Position numbers and translations under genes: made by a program. From the NCBI GenBank assembly GCA_963714145.1, contig OY970235.1:9548001-9612000 (forward strand): a stretch of 64,000 nt of DNA. Reading direction: 5' to 3'. Under the pieces are notes generated by a model. It worked only from the letters and a program-made list of their open reading frames with translations, did no database searches and was not told the DNA's origin. The stretch comes from JBBWZH01 sp035544115 (GTDB lineage: Bacteria; Actinomycetota; Actinomycetes; Mycobacteriales; CADCTP01). This document shows positions 31,449-39,322 of the stretch, piece after piece; positions within the stretch are counted from its first letter, which is position 1; every line of letters begins with the position of its first letter.

Positions 31449-31455
31449 GCCGCGG

Positions 31456-31461
31456 ACCTTA
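31456..31461 (-). promoter_or_regulatory. Leaderless -10 element for DUF2269-like gene
   Basis: TAAGGT on the minus strand, 7 nt, then ATG. Confidence 0.5.
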
Positions 31462-31470
31462 GGCCACCCG

Positions 31471-33441
31471 CTATCCGGCGCGGCGGCGCCCCCGGCGGGC
31501 CCGCAGGTAGTCGCTGACCACGTACTCGCCGAGCCGCTCGGCGTCCGGGGAGAAGACCCGGCCGCCGTTGCGGCGGGCGATCTCGTCCACGAACCGGACC
31601 AGCGCGGGCTCCTCGTCCAGCATGAAGACGTTGATCACGGCGCCGCGCCGGGTGCACCGCTCCACCTCGGCCAGCGTCAGGGCCAGCGTCTCCGGCAGCG
31701 GCGGCCAGGCGAAGTCGGCCCGGCCGTCCCGGGTCAGGTGCGCGGTCGGCTCGCCGTCGGTGACCACCAGGATCACCGGCTCGCTGTCCCGGTGCTGGTC
31801 CAGGTGCCGGCGGGCCAGCATCAGGCCGTGCTGCAGGTTCGTCCCCTGCACCATGTCCCAGCTGAGCCCGGCCAGCCCGACCGGGTCGAGCACCCTGGCG
31901 TAGTTGGAGAAGCCGATGATCTCGATGTGGTCCTGCGGGTACCGGGTGGTGACCAGCGCGTGCAGGGCGAGCGCGGTCGACTTGGCCGCGCCCCAGGTGC
32001 CGCGCAGCGCCATCGAGTACGAGAGGTCGACCAGCAGCGCGACCGCGGCGCTGGTCCGCCGCTCGGTGTCGACCACCTCGAAGTCCTCCACCGCCAGCCG
32101 GACCCGGCCGCGCCCCTGCGGGCCGCCCGCACTGCGCAGCACCGAGTTGCGCACCGTGCGGACCACGTCCAGCGGCTGCTCGTCGCCGTACTGCCAGGGC
32201 CGGCTGGCCCCGGTCGGCTCGCCCGCGGCGCCGGCGTCGCGCACGTCGTGGGTGCCCCGGCCGCGGGATTCCAGCACCGCGAACACCCGCCGCAGCGCGG
32301 TCGCGCCGAGCCGCCGGACCGCGCGCGGGGTCAGCTCCAGCTTGCCGCCGGACCGCTGCAGGTAGCCCTGCCGCTGCAATTCGCGCTCGACCCGGCGCAG
32401 CCCCTCCAGGTCGTCCACCGCCTGCCGGCCCAGCGCCCGGTCGACCAGCTCCGGGTCGACGTCGTCCAGGGTGGCGCCGGGATAGTCCTGGTCGAGCATC
32501 GCGTCCAGCTCGTCCAGGTCGGCGACCTCCTCCAGCGCGGTGGTGGCGTCGCCGAGACCGAGCGGGCGGTCGCCGTCCATCCGCTCCCGGCCACCCCAGC
32601 GCAGGTCCGGCCGGGCCGACCGCAGCTGCCGCTGCAGCCTGTCCAGTTCGGACGCCAGCCCGGCGTCGCCGAGCGCGCCGGCCATCAGGTCGGCCAGCTC
32701 CTGCCGCTGCTCGGCGGAGAGGCTGTCGAGCAGGCGCTGCTGCGCGGCCGCCCGCCGGGCCAGCGCGTCCACCAGTTCCTCCAGAGTGGACGGCTGCTCG
32801 GGGAAGAACTCCCCGTACTGCTGCATGAAGTCGTTGAACTGCTGCTGGGTGTGCTCGCCGCGGGCGTCCGCGGCGAGCATCTCGTTCAGCGCGGCGAGCA
32901 TCTCCCGGACCCGGGCCATGTCCTGCGGGCTGGCCCCGCGCAGCGCGTCCCGCATGCCGCGGAACTGGCTGTCCAGCACCTCCCGGCGGAGCAGGTCGCG
33001 GATCTCCTCGTACGCCGCCCGCGCCTCGTCCGACCGCCAGCTGTACTCGGACAGCTGCCGGACCGCCCGGGCCGGGTCGTTCGGCAGCGCGTCCAGCTCG
33101 GCCTCGGCGAGCCGGGCCGCGTCCGACGGGTCCGGGAACAGAGCCCGCCGTTCCGCCACCAGCGCTCGATCGAGCAGCTCGCGGACCCGCTCCAGCGTGC
33201 CGTCCAGCCGGCCGCGCTGGCGGGCCGCGCGGGCCCGCTGCCGGACCCGGCGGCGCAGGTCGTCCAGCCCGGGCAGGCCGTGCGCGCCCTGCTGCAGCAG
33301 CCGGCGCAGCGCCTCACCCGGGCTGGATCCGTTGAGTACCTCGTCGCCGATCTCGTCCAGCGCGCGGCGGACGTCGAACGGCGCCTCCAGCGGGTCGCGC
33401 CCGCCGTGCCAGGCCCCGTACCGGAACCCCGGCTTGCTCAT
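31471..33441 (-). CDS. VWA domain-containing protein (MoxR/chelatase partner)
   Basis: A 656-residue protein, counting from ATG 33441, which leaves a 1-nt gap after the AAA gene; ATG 33453 would add four residues and overlap it. The first 460 residues are charged and helical, with many Arg, Glu and Gln. The C-terminal von Willebrand factor A domain carries the MIDAS motif DLSYSMA (about 471-477), with later Thr and Asp (GTNLQ and VTDGEPT). Such proteins pair with MoxR-type AAA ATPases, as in magnesium chelatase D/I, to remodel or insert metals into partner proteins. The ATPase gene is immediately upstream. The client is unknown. Confidence 0.88.
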   Translation of the reverse strand: MSKPGFRYGAWHGGRDPLEAPFDVRRALDEIGDEVLNGSSPGEALRRLLQQGAHGLPGLDDLRRRVRQRARAARQRGRLDGTLERVRELLDRALVAERRALFPDPSDAARLAEAELDALPNDPARAVRQLSEYSWRSDEARAAYEEIRDLLRREVLDSQFRGMRDALRGASPQDMARVREMLAALNEMLAADARGEHTQQQFNDFMQQYGEFFPEQPSTLEELVDALARRAAAQQRLLDSLSAEQRQELADLMAGALGDAGLASELDRLQRQLRSARPDLRWGGRERMDGDRPLGLGDATTALEEVADLDELDAMLDQDYPGATLDDVDPELVDRALGRQAVDDLEGLRRVERELQRQGYLQRSGGKLELTPRAVRRLGATALRRVFAVLESRGRGTHDVRDAGAAGEPTGASRPWQYGDEQPLDVVRTVRNSVLRSAGGPQGRGRVRLAVEDFEVVDTERRTSAAVALLVDLSYSMALRGTWGAAKSTALALHALVTTRYPQDHIEIIGFSNYARVLDPVGLAGLSWDMVQGTNLQHGLMLARRHLDQHRDSEPVILVVTDGEPTAHLTRDGRADFAWPPLPETLALTLAEVERCTRRGAVINVFMLDEEPALVRFVDEIARRNGGRVFSPDAERLGEYVVSDYLRARRGRRRAG

Positions 33442-33442
33442 G

Positions 33443-34882
33443 TCAGCCGCCATAGACCGTGCGCCCGCCGACGTCGTCCTTGGCCAGCCGGCGCAGCAGG
33501 TGGAGCCCTTCCAGCGCGAACTCGACCGCGGCGGCGGCCAGGCCCACCGCGGACGCGCCCTCCGGCCCGCTCTCCGGCTCCAGCCGGGACAGCAGCGCCG
33601 CCAGCGTCGGGAACGTGCCCACCTGGCGCAGCAGCTCGCCGGCCGGGATCAGCTCGCCGGTCTCCACGGTCAGCCCCTCGTCGAACTTGGACTGCAGCGG
33701 GGACAGGTCGGTGCTGATCAGCCGGGCCCGGAAGGTGTCGGCGGTGGCCCGGCGCAGCAGGTGCGCCAGCACCTCGGCCTCCCGGCCCTCGTCGGCGTCC
33801 TCGAATTCGACCTTGCCGCGGCTGGCCGGGACCACCGCCGGCAGGTCGCAGACCCGGGCCACGGCCAGCGCCTCGCCGGTCAGCGCGGCCCGCCGGACCG
33901 CGGACGCGGCCACCGTCTCCACCCCGGCGATCGCGAACCGGGCCGAGACGCCGGAGCGCTGGTCGACCTGCGGCGCCTCGCGCACCGACCGGGTGAACCG
34001 GGCGATCACCTCGACCAGGTGGTCGGGCACGACCGGGGCGGCGTGCGTGCCGTCCACCAGCGAGTCGCTCCAGACGATCTTCGCTTCCTGCCGGATCAGG
34101 TCCATCTCGTCGGACAGGTCCAGCGGGTAGTGGGTGCGCACCTCGGCGCCGAACCGGTCTTTCAACGGGGTGATGATGCGGCCCCGGCTGGTGTAGTCCT
34201 CCGGGTTGGCGCTGGCGATCAGCAGCAGGTCCAGCGGCAGCCGCAGCTGGTAGCCGCGGACCTGGATGTCCCGCTCCTCCAGCACGTTCAGCAGCGCCAC
34301 CTGGATCCGCTCGGCCAGGTCGGGCAGCTCGTTCACGGAGAAGATGCCACGGTTGGTGCGCGGCACCAGCCCGTAGTGGACGGTCTCCGGGTCGCCCAGG
34401 GTGCGGCCCTCGGCCACCTTGATCGGGTCGATGTCGCCGATCAGGTCACCCACGGAGGTGTCCGGAGTGGCCAGCTTCTCGCCGTACCGCTCGCTGCGGT
34501 GCCGCCAGATGATCGGCGTCTCGTCGCCGTGCTGCGCCACCTGCGCCCGGCCCCAGACCGATATCGGCTGGTACGGGTGCTCGTTCAGCTCGCTGCCGGC
34601 GAGCACCGGGGTCCACTCGTCCAGCAGGCCGACGAGGGTCCGGATCAGCCGGGTCTTGCCCTGGCCGCGCTCGCCGAGCAGCACGATGTCGTGCCCGGCC
34701 AGCAGGGCGCGCTCCACCTCAGGCACCACGGTCTCGTCAAAGCCGACAATTCCGGGCAGCGACCGTTCGCCGGCCGCCAACCGGGCCAGCAGGTTCTCCC
34801 GTATCTCGGCCTTCACCCCGCGGTGCACGTGCCCGGAGGCGCGCAGAGACCCGAGAGTGTTGATCTGGGGCGGCGTCGTCAC
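33443..34882 (-). CDS. MoxR/BchI-type AAA+ ATPase
   Basis: A 479-residue AAA+ protein of the magnesium-chelatase-like class. Walker A is GERGQGKT (70-77). The Walker B position reads GIFSVNELPDL, with Asn-Glu rather than Asp-Glu. Sensor 1 is ASANPEDYTSRGRI, and the arginine-finger region follows in LKDRFGAEV. It is coupled to the VWA gene with a 1-nt gap, so the two probably form a chaperone-like complex, as in MoxR-VWA or BchI-BchD pairs. A TACGGT box stands 6 nt before the GTG start, indicating a leaderless message. No chlorophyll or cobaltochelatase genes are near, so a protein-remodelling role is more likely than pigment synthesis. Confidence 0.88.
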   Translation of the reverse strand: MTTPPQINTLGSLRASGHVHRGVKAEIRENLLARLAAGERSLPGIVGFDETVVPEVERALLAGHDIVLLGERGQGKTRLIRTLVGLLDEWTPVLAGSELNEHPYQPISVWGRAQVAQHGDETPIIWRHRSERYGEKLATPDTSVGDLIGDIDPIKVAEGRTLGDPETVHYGLVPRTNRGIFSVNELPDLAERIQVALLNVLEERDIQVRGYQLRLPLDLLLIASANPEDYTSRGRIITPLKDRFGAEVRTHYPLDLSDEMDLIRQEAKIVWSDSLVDGTHAAPVVPDHLVEVIARFTRSVREAPQVDQRSGVSARFAIAGVETVAASAVRRAALTGEALAVARVCDLPAVVPASRGKVEFEDADEGREAEVLAHLLRRATADTFRARLISTDLSPLQSKFDEGLTVETGELIPAGELLRQVGTFPTLAALLSRLEPESGPEGASAVGLAAAAVEFALEGLHLLRRLAKDDVGGRTVYGG

Positions 34883-34888
34883 CGCTCG

Positions 34889-34894
34889 ACCGTA
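34889..34894 (-). promoter_or_regulatory. Leaderless -10 element for MoxR-VWA pair
   Basis: TACGGT on the minus strand, then 6 nt and GTG. Confidence 0.5.
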
Positions 34895-34975
34895 CGTCCC
34901 GGCACGCCTCGGTGCACGCAGTTGAATTCGGCTCCTGGCGCAACCCCGACCGGAATACCCCGGCCGCCCGCGCGG

Positions 34976-35389
34976 TCAGCCCAGGAACGGGTTCAACACC
35001 GGCAGTCCCAGCCGCTCGAAGTCCTTTGCGTTGCGGGTGACCAGCGTCCAGCCGTGCACGGTCGCGGTGGCCGCGATCAGCGCGTCCACACTGGGCACCG
35101 GCTCGGCCGTCGGCTGCCGCCCCCACTGCCGGGCGACCTGCGTGCCGACCGGGACGATCCGGCCGCCGAACTCGTCGATCACCGCGTCCAGCCAGGCCTC
35201 GACCAGGGTCGCCTGCGGCTGGTCGCCGCGCCGGGCGAGCAGCGTGATGCCGCGCCCGATCTCGCCGATGGTCAGCACCGACACGTACAGGCGCTCCGGT
35301 GGCGTGCTGGCGATCCATCCGGTCACGCCCGCGTCCGGCCGCCGCTTCCGCGTCTCGGACAGGATGTTCGTATCCAGCAGGTAGCTCAC
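34976..35389 (-). CDS. vapC: VapC-type PIN-domain toxin
   Basis: A 137-residue PIN ribonuclease. The acidic metal-binding residues are D6 (LLDTNIL), E43 (IGEIGRG), D102 (SVDALIAAT) and D123 (RNAKDF), so the active site looks complete. Family toxins cleave tRNA or rRNA sites when released from the antitoxin. The start overlaps the antitoxin stop by 4 nt (ATGA type), the standard antitoxin-first layout. The neighbouring P450 and MoxR genes are unrelated, suggesting a small independent cassette. A possible recent gain is not obvious from base composition. Confidence 0.9.
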   Translation of the reverse strand: MSYLLDTNILSETRKRRPDAGVTGWIASTPPERLYVSVLTIGEIGRGITLLARRGDQPQATLVEAWLDAVIDEFGGRIVPVGTQVARQWGRQPTAEPVPSVDALIAATATVHGWTLVTRNAKDFERLGLPVLNPFLG

Positions 35390-35664
35390 TCGCCGGTGCC
35401 CAGGTCGATCTCCCGGGGCAGGTCAGCCTTGCGTTCGGCTTCGACGCCGGCGAGCACGGACACAACCTCGGCGTCGAAGTGCGGCGGACCGAGCAGCACC
35501 TCGGTCAGGCTCCGCCGGGGCGCGGTCAGCCGCCGGTACTCCTCGATGTCGACGACCACCGCGATCTCCTCGCCGTGCCGGGTGATCGTCTGCGGCCCGT
35601 CGCTGTGTACGGCCCGCAGCATCGCGCTGAACCGCTGCTTCGCTTCCTGCACCTGCCAGTTCAC
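35386..35664 (-). CDS. vapB: Phd/YefM-type antitoxin
   Basis: A 92-residue antitoxin. The N-terminal half (NWQVQEAKQRFSAMLRAV, then GPQTITRHGEEIAVVVDIEEYRRL) is a complete Phd/YefM DNA-binding fold. The C-terminal LPREIDLGTGE tail is the kind of unstructured, toxin-binding segment expected. The GTG start has GGAGGA 4 nt upstream. A perfect 20-bp palindrome stands 13 bp before the start and is the probable autoregulatory operator for the antitoxin-toxin complex. The pair is coupled to vapC by a 4-nt overlap. Phd/YefM with a PIN toxin is a frequent hybrid combination. Confidence 0.9.
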   Translation of the reverse strand: MNWQVQEAKQRFSAMLRAVHSDGPQTITRHGEEIAVVVDIEEYRRLTAPRRSLTEVLLGPPHFDAEVVSVLAGVEAERKADLPREIDLGTGE

Positions 35665-35677
35665 GCAGTCCTCCGGG

Positions 35678-35697
35678 TGGTCTGTCTAGACAGACCA
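35678..35697. promoter_or_regulatory. Perfect 20-bp palindromic operator of the toxin-antitoxin pair
   Basis: The 20 bases are TGGTCTGTCTAGACAGACCA, which is fully self-complementary with CTAG at its centre. The site lies between the P450 stop codon and the antitoxin start, where the toxin-antitoxin promoter must be. Confidence 0.7.
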
Positions 35698-35701
35698 GAT
35701 T

Positions 35702-37060
35702 CTAGCGCGGGCGCAGGGTCATCGGGAGGCCGTGGGCGGGGCGGAGGGTGACGGCGGGGCGGATGTCGACGGGGTGGTTCGGGCGCAGGGCGGGTGACCA
35801 GCGCTGGGCCAGGGTGGCCAGGGCCAGGGTGGCCTCGGTCCAGGCGAAGGACTCGCCGATGCAGACGCGGCGGCCCAGGCCGAACGGGAAGTAGGCGCCG
35901 CGGGGCTGGCCGGGGGCGGTGTCGTCGTACCGGCCGGCGGGGTCGAGCCAGCGGGCCGGGCGGAACGCGAGCGGGTCGGGCCACCAGCGCGGGTCGCGGT
36001 GGGTGATCCACTGCGAGGCGACGGCGATCGAGCGGGCCGGGACGGTCCAGCCGGCCAGTTCGACGTCGGCGAGCAGCCGGCGGCCGACCACCCAGGCCGG
36101 CGGGTAGAGCCGCATCGTCTCGGCCACCACCGCGCGGGTGCCGGGCAGCCGGGGCAGGTCGTCGTAGCCGGGTCCGGCCGGTAGCCGGTCGATCTCGGCA
36201 TGCAGCCGGGCGGCCTCGTCCGGGTGCTGGTCGAGCAGCAGCCAGGCCCAGGCCAGCGCGTTCGCGGTGGTTTCGTGGCCGGCCAGCATCAGCGTGCGCA
36301 CCTCGTCCCGGACCTGCCGGTCCGGCATCGCGGAGCCGTCCGGGTCGCGCGCGGCGAGCAGCATCGACAGCACGTCGCCGCGGTCGCCGGCGGACCGGTG
36401 TTCCGCGATCAGCCGGTCGATCAGCGCATCCAGCCGGGCGCCGGTGGCGACCAGCCGGCGGGTGCTCGGCAGCGGCAGCCGGTTCAGCAACGGCCCGCCG
36501 GGCAGCATGCTGCGCTGCGCCGCGGCCAGGAACGTGGTCAGCGCCTCGGCCACCTGCGGCGAGTCGCCGGCCAGGTCGGCGTCGAACAGCGTGCGGCCGA
36601 CGATGCGCAGGGTGAGGTGGCCCATCTCGGCGGCCATGTCCCGGACCTCGCCGGGCCGCCAGCCGTCCGCCGTCGCCACCGCCGCGGACCGCATCTGCTC
36701 GGCGTACCGGCGGATCCGGCTCTCGTGGAAGGCCGGCTGGAGCAACCGGCGCTGCCGCCGGTGCAGTTCGCCCTCGCTGGTCAGCAGCCCCTGGCCGAGG
36801 ACGACCCGGGCCTGCTCCAGCCCGCGCCCCTTGGCGGTTTCCCGACCGTGCCCGATGATCAGCTCGCGGATCAGCTCCGGGGTGCCGAGCAGGTACGCGT
36901 GCTCCCGGCCGATCCGGAAGTGGGCCAGCCCGGCGCCGCCGGCCGCCACCTTTTCCAGCAGGTCGGTCGGCCGCCGGGAGCGGATCGCCCGGAGGATCTC
37001 GATCGCGGTCAGGTCCGGCCCGGGCGGCCGCTCGACCGGACGTCGCACCGTAACGGCCAT
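35702..37060 (-). CDS. Cytochrome P450
   Basis: A 452-residue P450 with all diagnostic motifs. The I-helix AGHETTANAL comes at about 249-258, followed by the ExxR motif in ETMRLYPPAW. The heme ligand is C400 in FPFGLGRRVCIGE. The N terminus is soluble-type with no membrane anchor. The sequence resembles the bacterial CYP groups related to eukaryotic fatty acid hydroxylases (RLLQPAFHESRIRRYAEQM). The ferredoxin and reductase are not in the window. A TACGCT box lies 5 nt before the ATG. The substrate is unknown, and no biosynthetic genes are adjacent. Confidence 0.95.
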   Translation of the reverse strand: MAVTVRRPVERPPGPDLTAIEILRAIRSRRPTDLLEKVAAGGAGLAHFRIGREHAYLLGTPELIRELIIGHGRETAKGRGLEQARVVLGQGLLTSEGELHRRQRRLLQPAFHESRIRRYAEQMRSAAVATADGWRPGEVRDMAAEMGHLTLRIVGRTLFDADLAGDSPQVAEALTTFLAAAQRSMLPGGPLLNRLPLPSTRRLVATGARLDALIDRLIAEHRSAGDRGDVLSMLLAARDPDGSAMPDRQVRDEVRTLMLAGHETTANALAWAWLLLDQHPDEAARLHAEIDRLPAGPGYDDLPRLPGTRAVVAETMRLYPPAWVVGRRLLADVELAGWTVPARSIAVASQWITHRDPRWWPDPLAFRPARWLDPAGRYDDTAPGQPRGAYFPFGLGRRVCIGESFAWTEATLALATLAQRWSPALRPNHPVDIRPAVTLRPAHGLPMTLRPR

Positions 37061-37109
37061 GCGTCAGCGTAGGCCGCCCCGCCCCGCCGCCACACCGGCC
37101 GGCGCGGCG

Positions 37110-37132
37110 CCCGCGTCCACAGTGGACGCGGG
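37110..37132. terminator. Hairpin between P450 and SRPBCC genes
   Basis: Eleven-bp perfect arms CCCGCGTCCAC and GTGGACGCGGG around a single A. Downstream of the SRPBCC stop on the minus strand it acts as terminator. It contains the palindromic 13-mer discussed in the findings. Confidence 0.6.
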
Positions 37133-37149
37133 TGCCGCGGCCGGAGCCG

Positions 37150-37626
37150 TCAGCCGTCGACGGCCGCCGCGAAGCTGGCCAGCATCATCGACCAGCCGCC
37201 CTCGCCGCTGACGGCGCTGTGCATCTGGTCGCCGTCCGGGCCGAGCCGGTCGAAGCGCCGGTGCTCCACGTCGACCCGGGTGCGGGTGCCGGACTCGGCC
37301 GTGAACCGCACCTCGATCTCGGTGGACCTGGCCTGGTCCGGCTCGTACTGCCACTGCGTGCTGATCTGCCAGGACAGGACGATCCGGGTCGGCGGCTCCC
37401 AGGCGAGCACCTGCCCCCACTCGCACTCGCTGCCGTCCACGTCCTGCTCGTACCAGCGGCCGCCCAGCCTGGTCTCCAGCACCGCGGCCTTCATGTCGGT
37501 GGCGCCGATCTTGTACTCGCGCGGCCACCACGAGTCGATGTTCTCGGTGAATACGGTGAACGCCCGCTCGATCGGCGCGTTGACCGTGATGCTCTGCCGG
37601 ACCGGCGTGTCAGTCGCCTGGCTCAT
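37150..37626 (-). CDS. SRPBCC/AHSA1-type protein
   Basis: A 158-residue START/Bet v 1-like domain of the AHSA1 activator family. Signature segments are SITVNAPIERAFTVFTENIDSWWPREYKIG at the N terminus, then WGQVLAWEPPTRIVLSWQI and GGWSMMLASFAAAVDG at the end. Proteins of this type encoded next to ArsR regulators are common in actinobacteria; their roles range from ligand binding to polyketide-like cyclisation, and none is established. The start overlaps the ArsR stop by 17 bases, so the pair is translated from one message. Autorepression by the upstream ArsR protein is therefore expected to control it. Confidence 0.87.
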   Translation of the reverse strand: MSQATDTPVRQSITVNAPIERAFTVFTENIDSWWPREYKIGATDMKAAVLETRLGGRWYEQDVDGSECEWGQVLAWEPPTRIVLSWQISTQWQYEPDQARSTEIEVRFTAESGTRTRVDVEHRRFDRLGPDGDQMHSAVSGEGGWSMMLASFAAAVDG

Positions 37627-37957
37627 GCTGGGATTCCTCGCTCTCGGATCGGGGTTCGGACTCGACCGCGTCCTTGAACGCGGCCAGCGCTCTGGACCAG
37701 AGCCGGTCGACGTACGCGCGTACCGCGTCGGCGCCGTCCGGATCCAGCTGGTACAGCCGGCGGGTGCCGGCCTGCCGGTCGGTGACCAGGCCGGCCGCCT
37801 TGAGCACCCGCAGGTGCTGGGAGACGGCCGGCCGGGAGACCGGTAGGTGCGCGGCGATGTCGCCGACCGCGCGCGGACCGTCGGCGAGCAGCTCGACGAT
37901 GGACTGCCGGGTCGGATCGCCCAGCGCCGCCAGCGCCTGGCCTCCGTAAGCCGCCAC
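37610..37957 (-). CDS. ArsR-family transcriptional repressor
   Basis: A 115-residue winged-helix regulator: LGDPTRQSIVELLADGPRAVGDIAAHLPVSRPAVSQHLRVLKAAGLVTDRQAGTRRLY is the full ArsR fold, with recognition helix RPAVSQHLRVL. No metal-binding cysteine pair is present, so it probably senses an organic ligand or acts through its SRPBCC partner. The GTG at 37957 is selected because the family fold starts a few residues later. A perfect 7+7 palindrome (37962-37979) begins 5 nt upstream and should be the autoregulatory operator. The divergent threonine dehydratase gene starts 73 bp away and may share the control region. Confidence 0.88.
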   Translation of the reverse strand: MAAYGGQALAALGDPTRQSIVELLADGPRAVGDIAAHLPVSRPAVSQHLRVLKAAGLVTDRQAGTRRLYQLDPDGADAVRAYVDRLWSRALAAFKDAVESEPRSESEESQHEPGD

Positions 37958-37961
37958 GAAC

Positions 37962-37979
37962 GGTAAGCTATGGCTTACC
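37962..37979. promoter_or_regulatory. ArsR autoregulatory operator
   Basis: GGTAAGC and GCTTACC form perfect 7-bp arms around a 4-bp centre TATG, 5 bp before the arsR start and 50 bp before the divergent dehydratase start. Confidence 0.65.
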
Positions 37980-38029
37980 GAGTCTCCCGTCAAGCCGCGG
38001 GAAGCGGCGGACGATGGCACGATGGCCGG

Positions 38030-39238
38030 GTGGATCTGGTCAGCGTCGACGACATTCAGGCGGCCCAGAAGCTGCTCGCCGGCGTCATCCGCACCACCCC
38101 GGTCGAGCACAGCCGCGTGCTGCGCTCCCGGGTCGGCGGCGCGGCCTACCTGAAGTGCGAGAACCTGCAGCGCACCGGCTCGTTCAAGCTCCGCGGCGGC
38201 TACACCCGGATCGCCCGGATGACGCCGGCCGAGCGGGCCCGCGGCGTGGTCGCGGCCAGCGCCGGCAACCACGCGCAGGGGGTGGCGCTCGCGGCCAGCC
38301 TGCTCGGCGCCGCGTCCACCGTGTACATGCCGGTGACCGCGCCGCTGCCGAAGATCGCGGCGACCCGGGCGTACGGCGCCGAGGTGCGGCTGACCGGGTC
38401 CACTGTGGACGAGGCGCTGGTGGCGGCGGTCGCGCACGCCGCCGAGAGCGGCAGCGTGTTCATCCACCCGTTCGACCACCCGGACGTTATCGCCGGCCAG
38501 GGCACGGTCGGGCTGGAGATCCTCGAGCAGTGCCCGGACGCCCGCACCGTGCTGGTACCGGCCGGCGGCGGCGGGCTGGTCTCCGGCATCGGCGTGGCGA
38601 TCAAGGCGGCCCGGCCGGACATCTCGGTGATCGCCGTGCAGGCCGAGGGCGCCGCCGCGTTCCCCGGCTCGCTGGCCGCCGGGCACCCGCTGGCGCTGGA
38701 CGCGATGGCCACGATGGCGGACGGGATCGCGGTCGGCTGCCCCGGGCTGGTCACCTTCGACCACGTCCGGTCGGTGGTGGACGACGTGGTCTGCGTCTCC
38801 GAGGTGGCACTGTCCCGGGCGCTGCTGCTCTGCCTGGAGCGGGCCAAGCTGGTGGTCGAACCGGCCGGGGTGGCCGCGGTCGCCGCGATCCTGGAGGAGC
38901 CGCGCCGGTTCCCGGCCCCGGTGGTCGCGGTGCTGTCCGGCGGCAACATCGACCCGGTGCTGCTGATGCGGGTGATCCAGCACGGCATGATCGCGGCCAG
39001 CCGGTACCTGAAGGTGCGGGTCCGGATGCCGGACCGGCCGGGCGAGTTGGCCCGGCTGCTCCGGCTGCTGGCCGAGGCGGGCGCGAACGTGCTGGATGTC
39101 GAGCACTCCCGGACCGGCGCCAAGCTCAACCTGGGCGAGGTGGAGGTCGCGCTGTCGATGGAGACCCGCGGCGACGGGCACTCCGACGACCTGGTCGCGG
39201 CGCTGCGGCAGGCCGGGCATTCGCTCACCTTCGGTTAG
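38030..39238 (+). CDS. ilvA: Threonine ammonia-lyase (threonine dehydratase)
   Basis: A 402-residue fold-type II PLP enzyme. The PLP lysine is in RTGSFKLRGGY (about residue 51), the phosphate-binding loop is VLVPAGGGGLVSGIG, and ASAGNHAQGVAL is the substrate loop. A C-terminal ACT domain (KVRVRMPDRPGELARLLRLLAE, about 325-400) is present. The single ACT domain and length match the TdcB/short-IlvA group that makes 2-oxobutanoate from threonine, either for isoleucine synthesis or catabolism. The GTG at 38030 is preferred, having CACGAT 6 nt upstream; upstream in-frame residues would run through the ArsR operator. It is divergent from arsR. Confidence 0.9.
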   Translation: MDLVSVDDIQAAQKLLAGVIRTTPVEHSRVLRSRVGGAAYLKCENLQRTGSFKLRGGYTRIARMTPAERARGVVAASAGNHAQGVALAASLLGAASTVYMPVTAPLPKIAATRAYGAEVRLTGSTVDEALVAAVAHAAESGSVFIHPFDHPDVIAGQGTVGLEILEQCPDARTVLVPAGGGGLVSGIGVAIKAARPDISVIAVQAEGAAAFPGSLAAGHPLALDAMATMADGIAVGCPGLVTFDHVRSVVDDVVCVSEVALSRALLLCLERAKLVVEPAGVAAVAAILEEPRRFPAPVVAVLSGGNIDPVLLMRVIQHGMIAASRYLKVRVRMPDRPGELARLLRLLAEAGANVLDVEHSRTGAKLNLGEVEVALSMETRGDGHSDDLVAALRQAGHSLTFG

Positions 39239-39322
39239 CGCCCCGGCCACCCGCGTGAGTACGAACGCCGGTGGCGAAACCCGGACGACTTCCGTCGTAA
39301 TGGCTCGATAGTGTCTGCGGCC

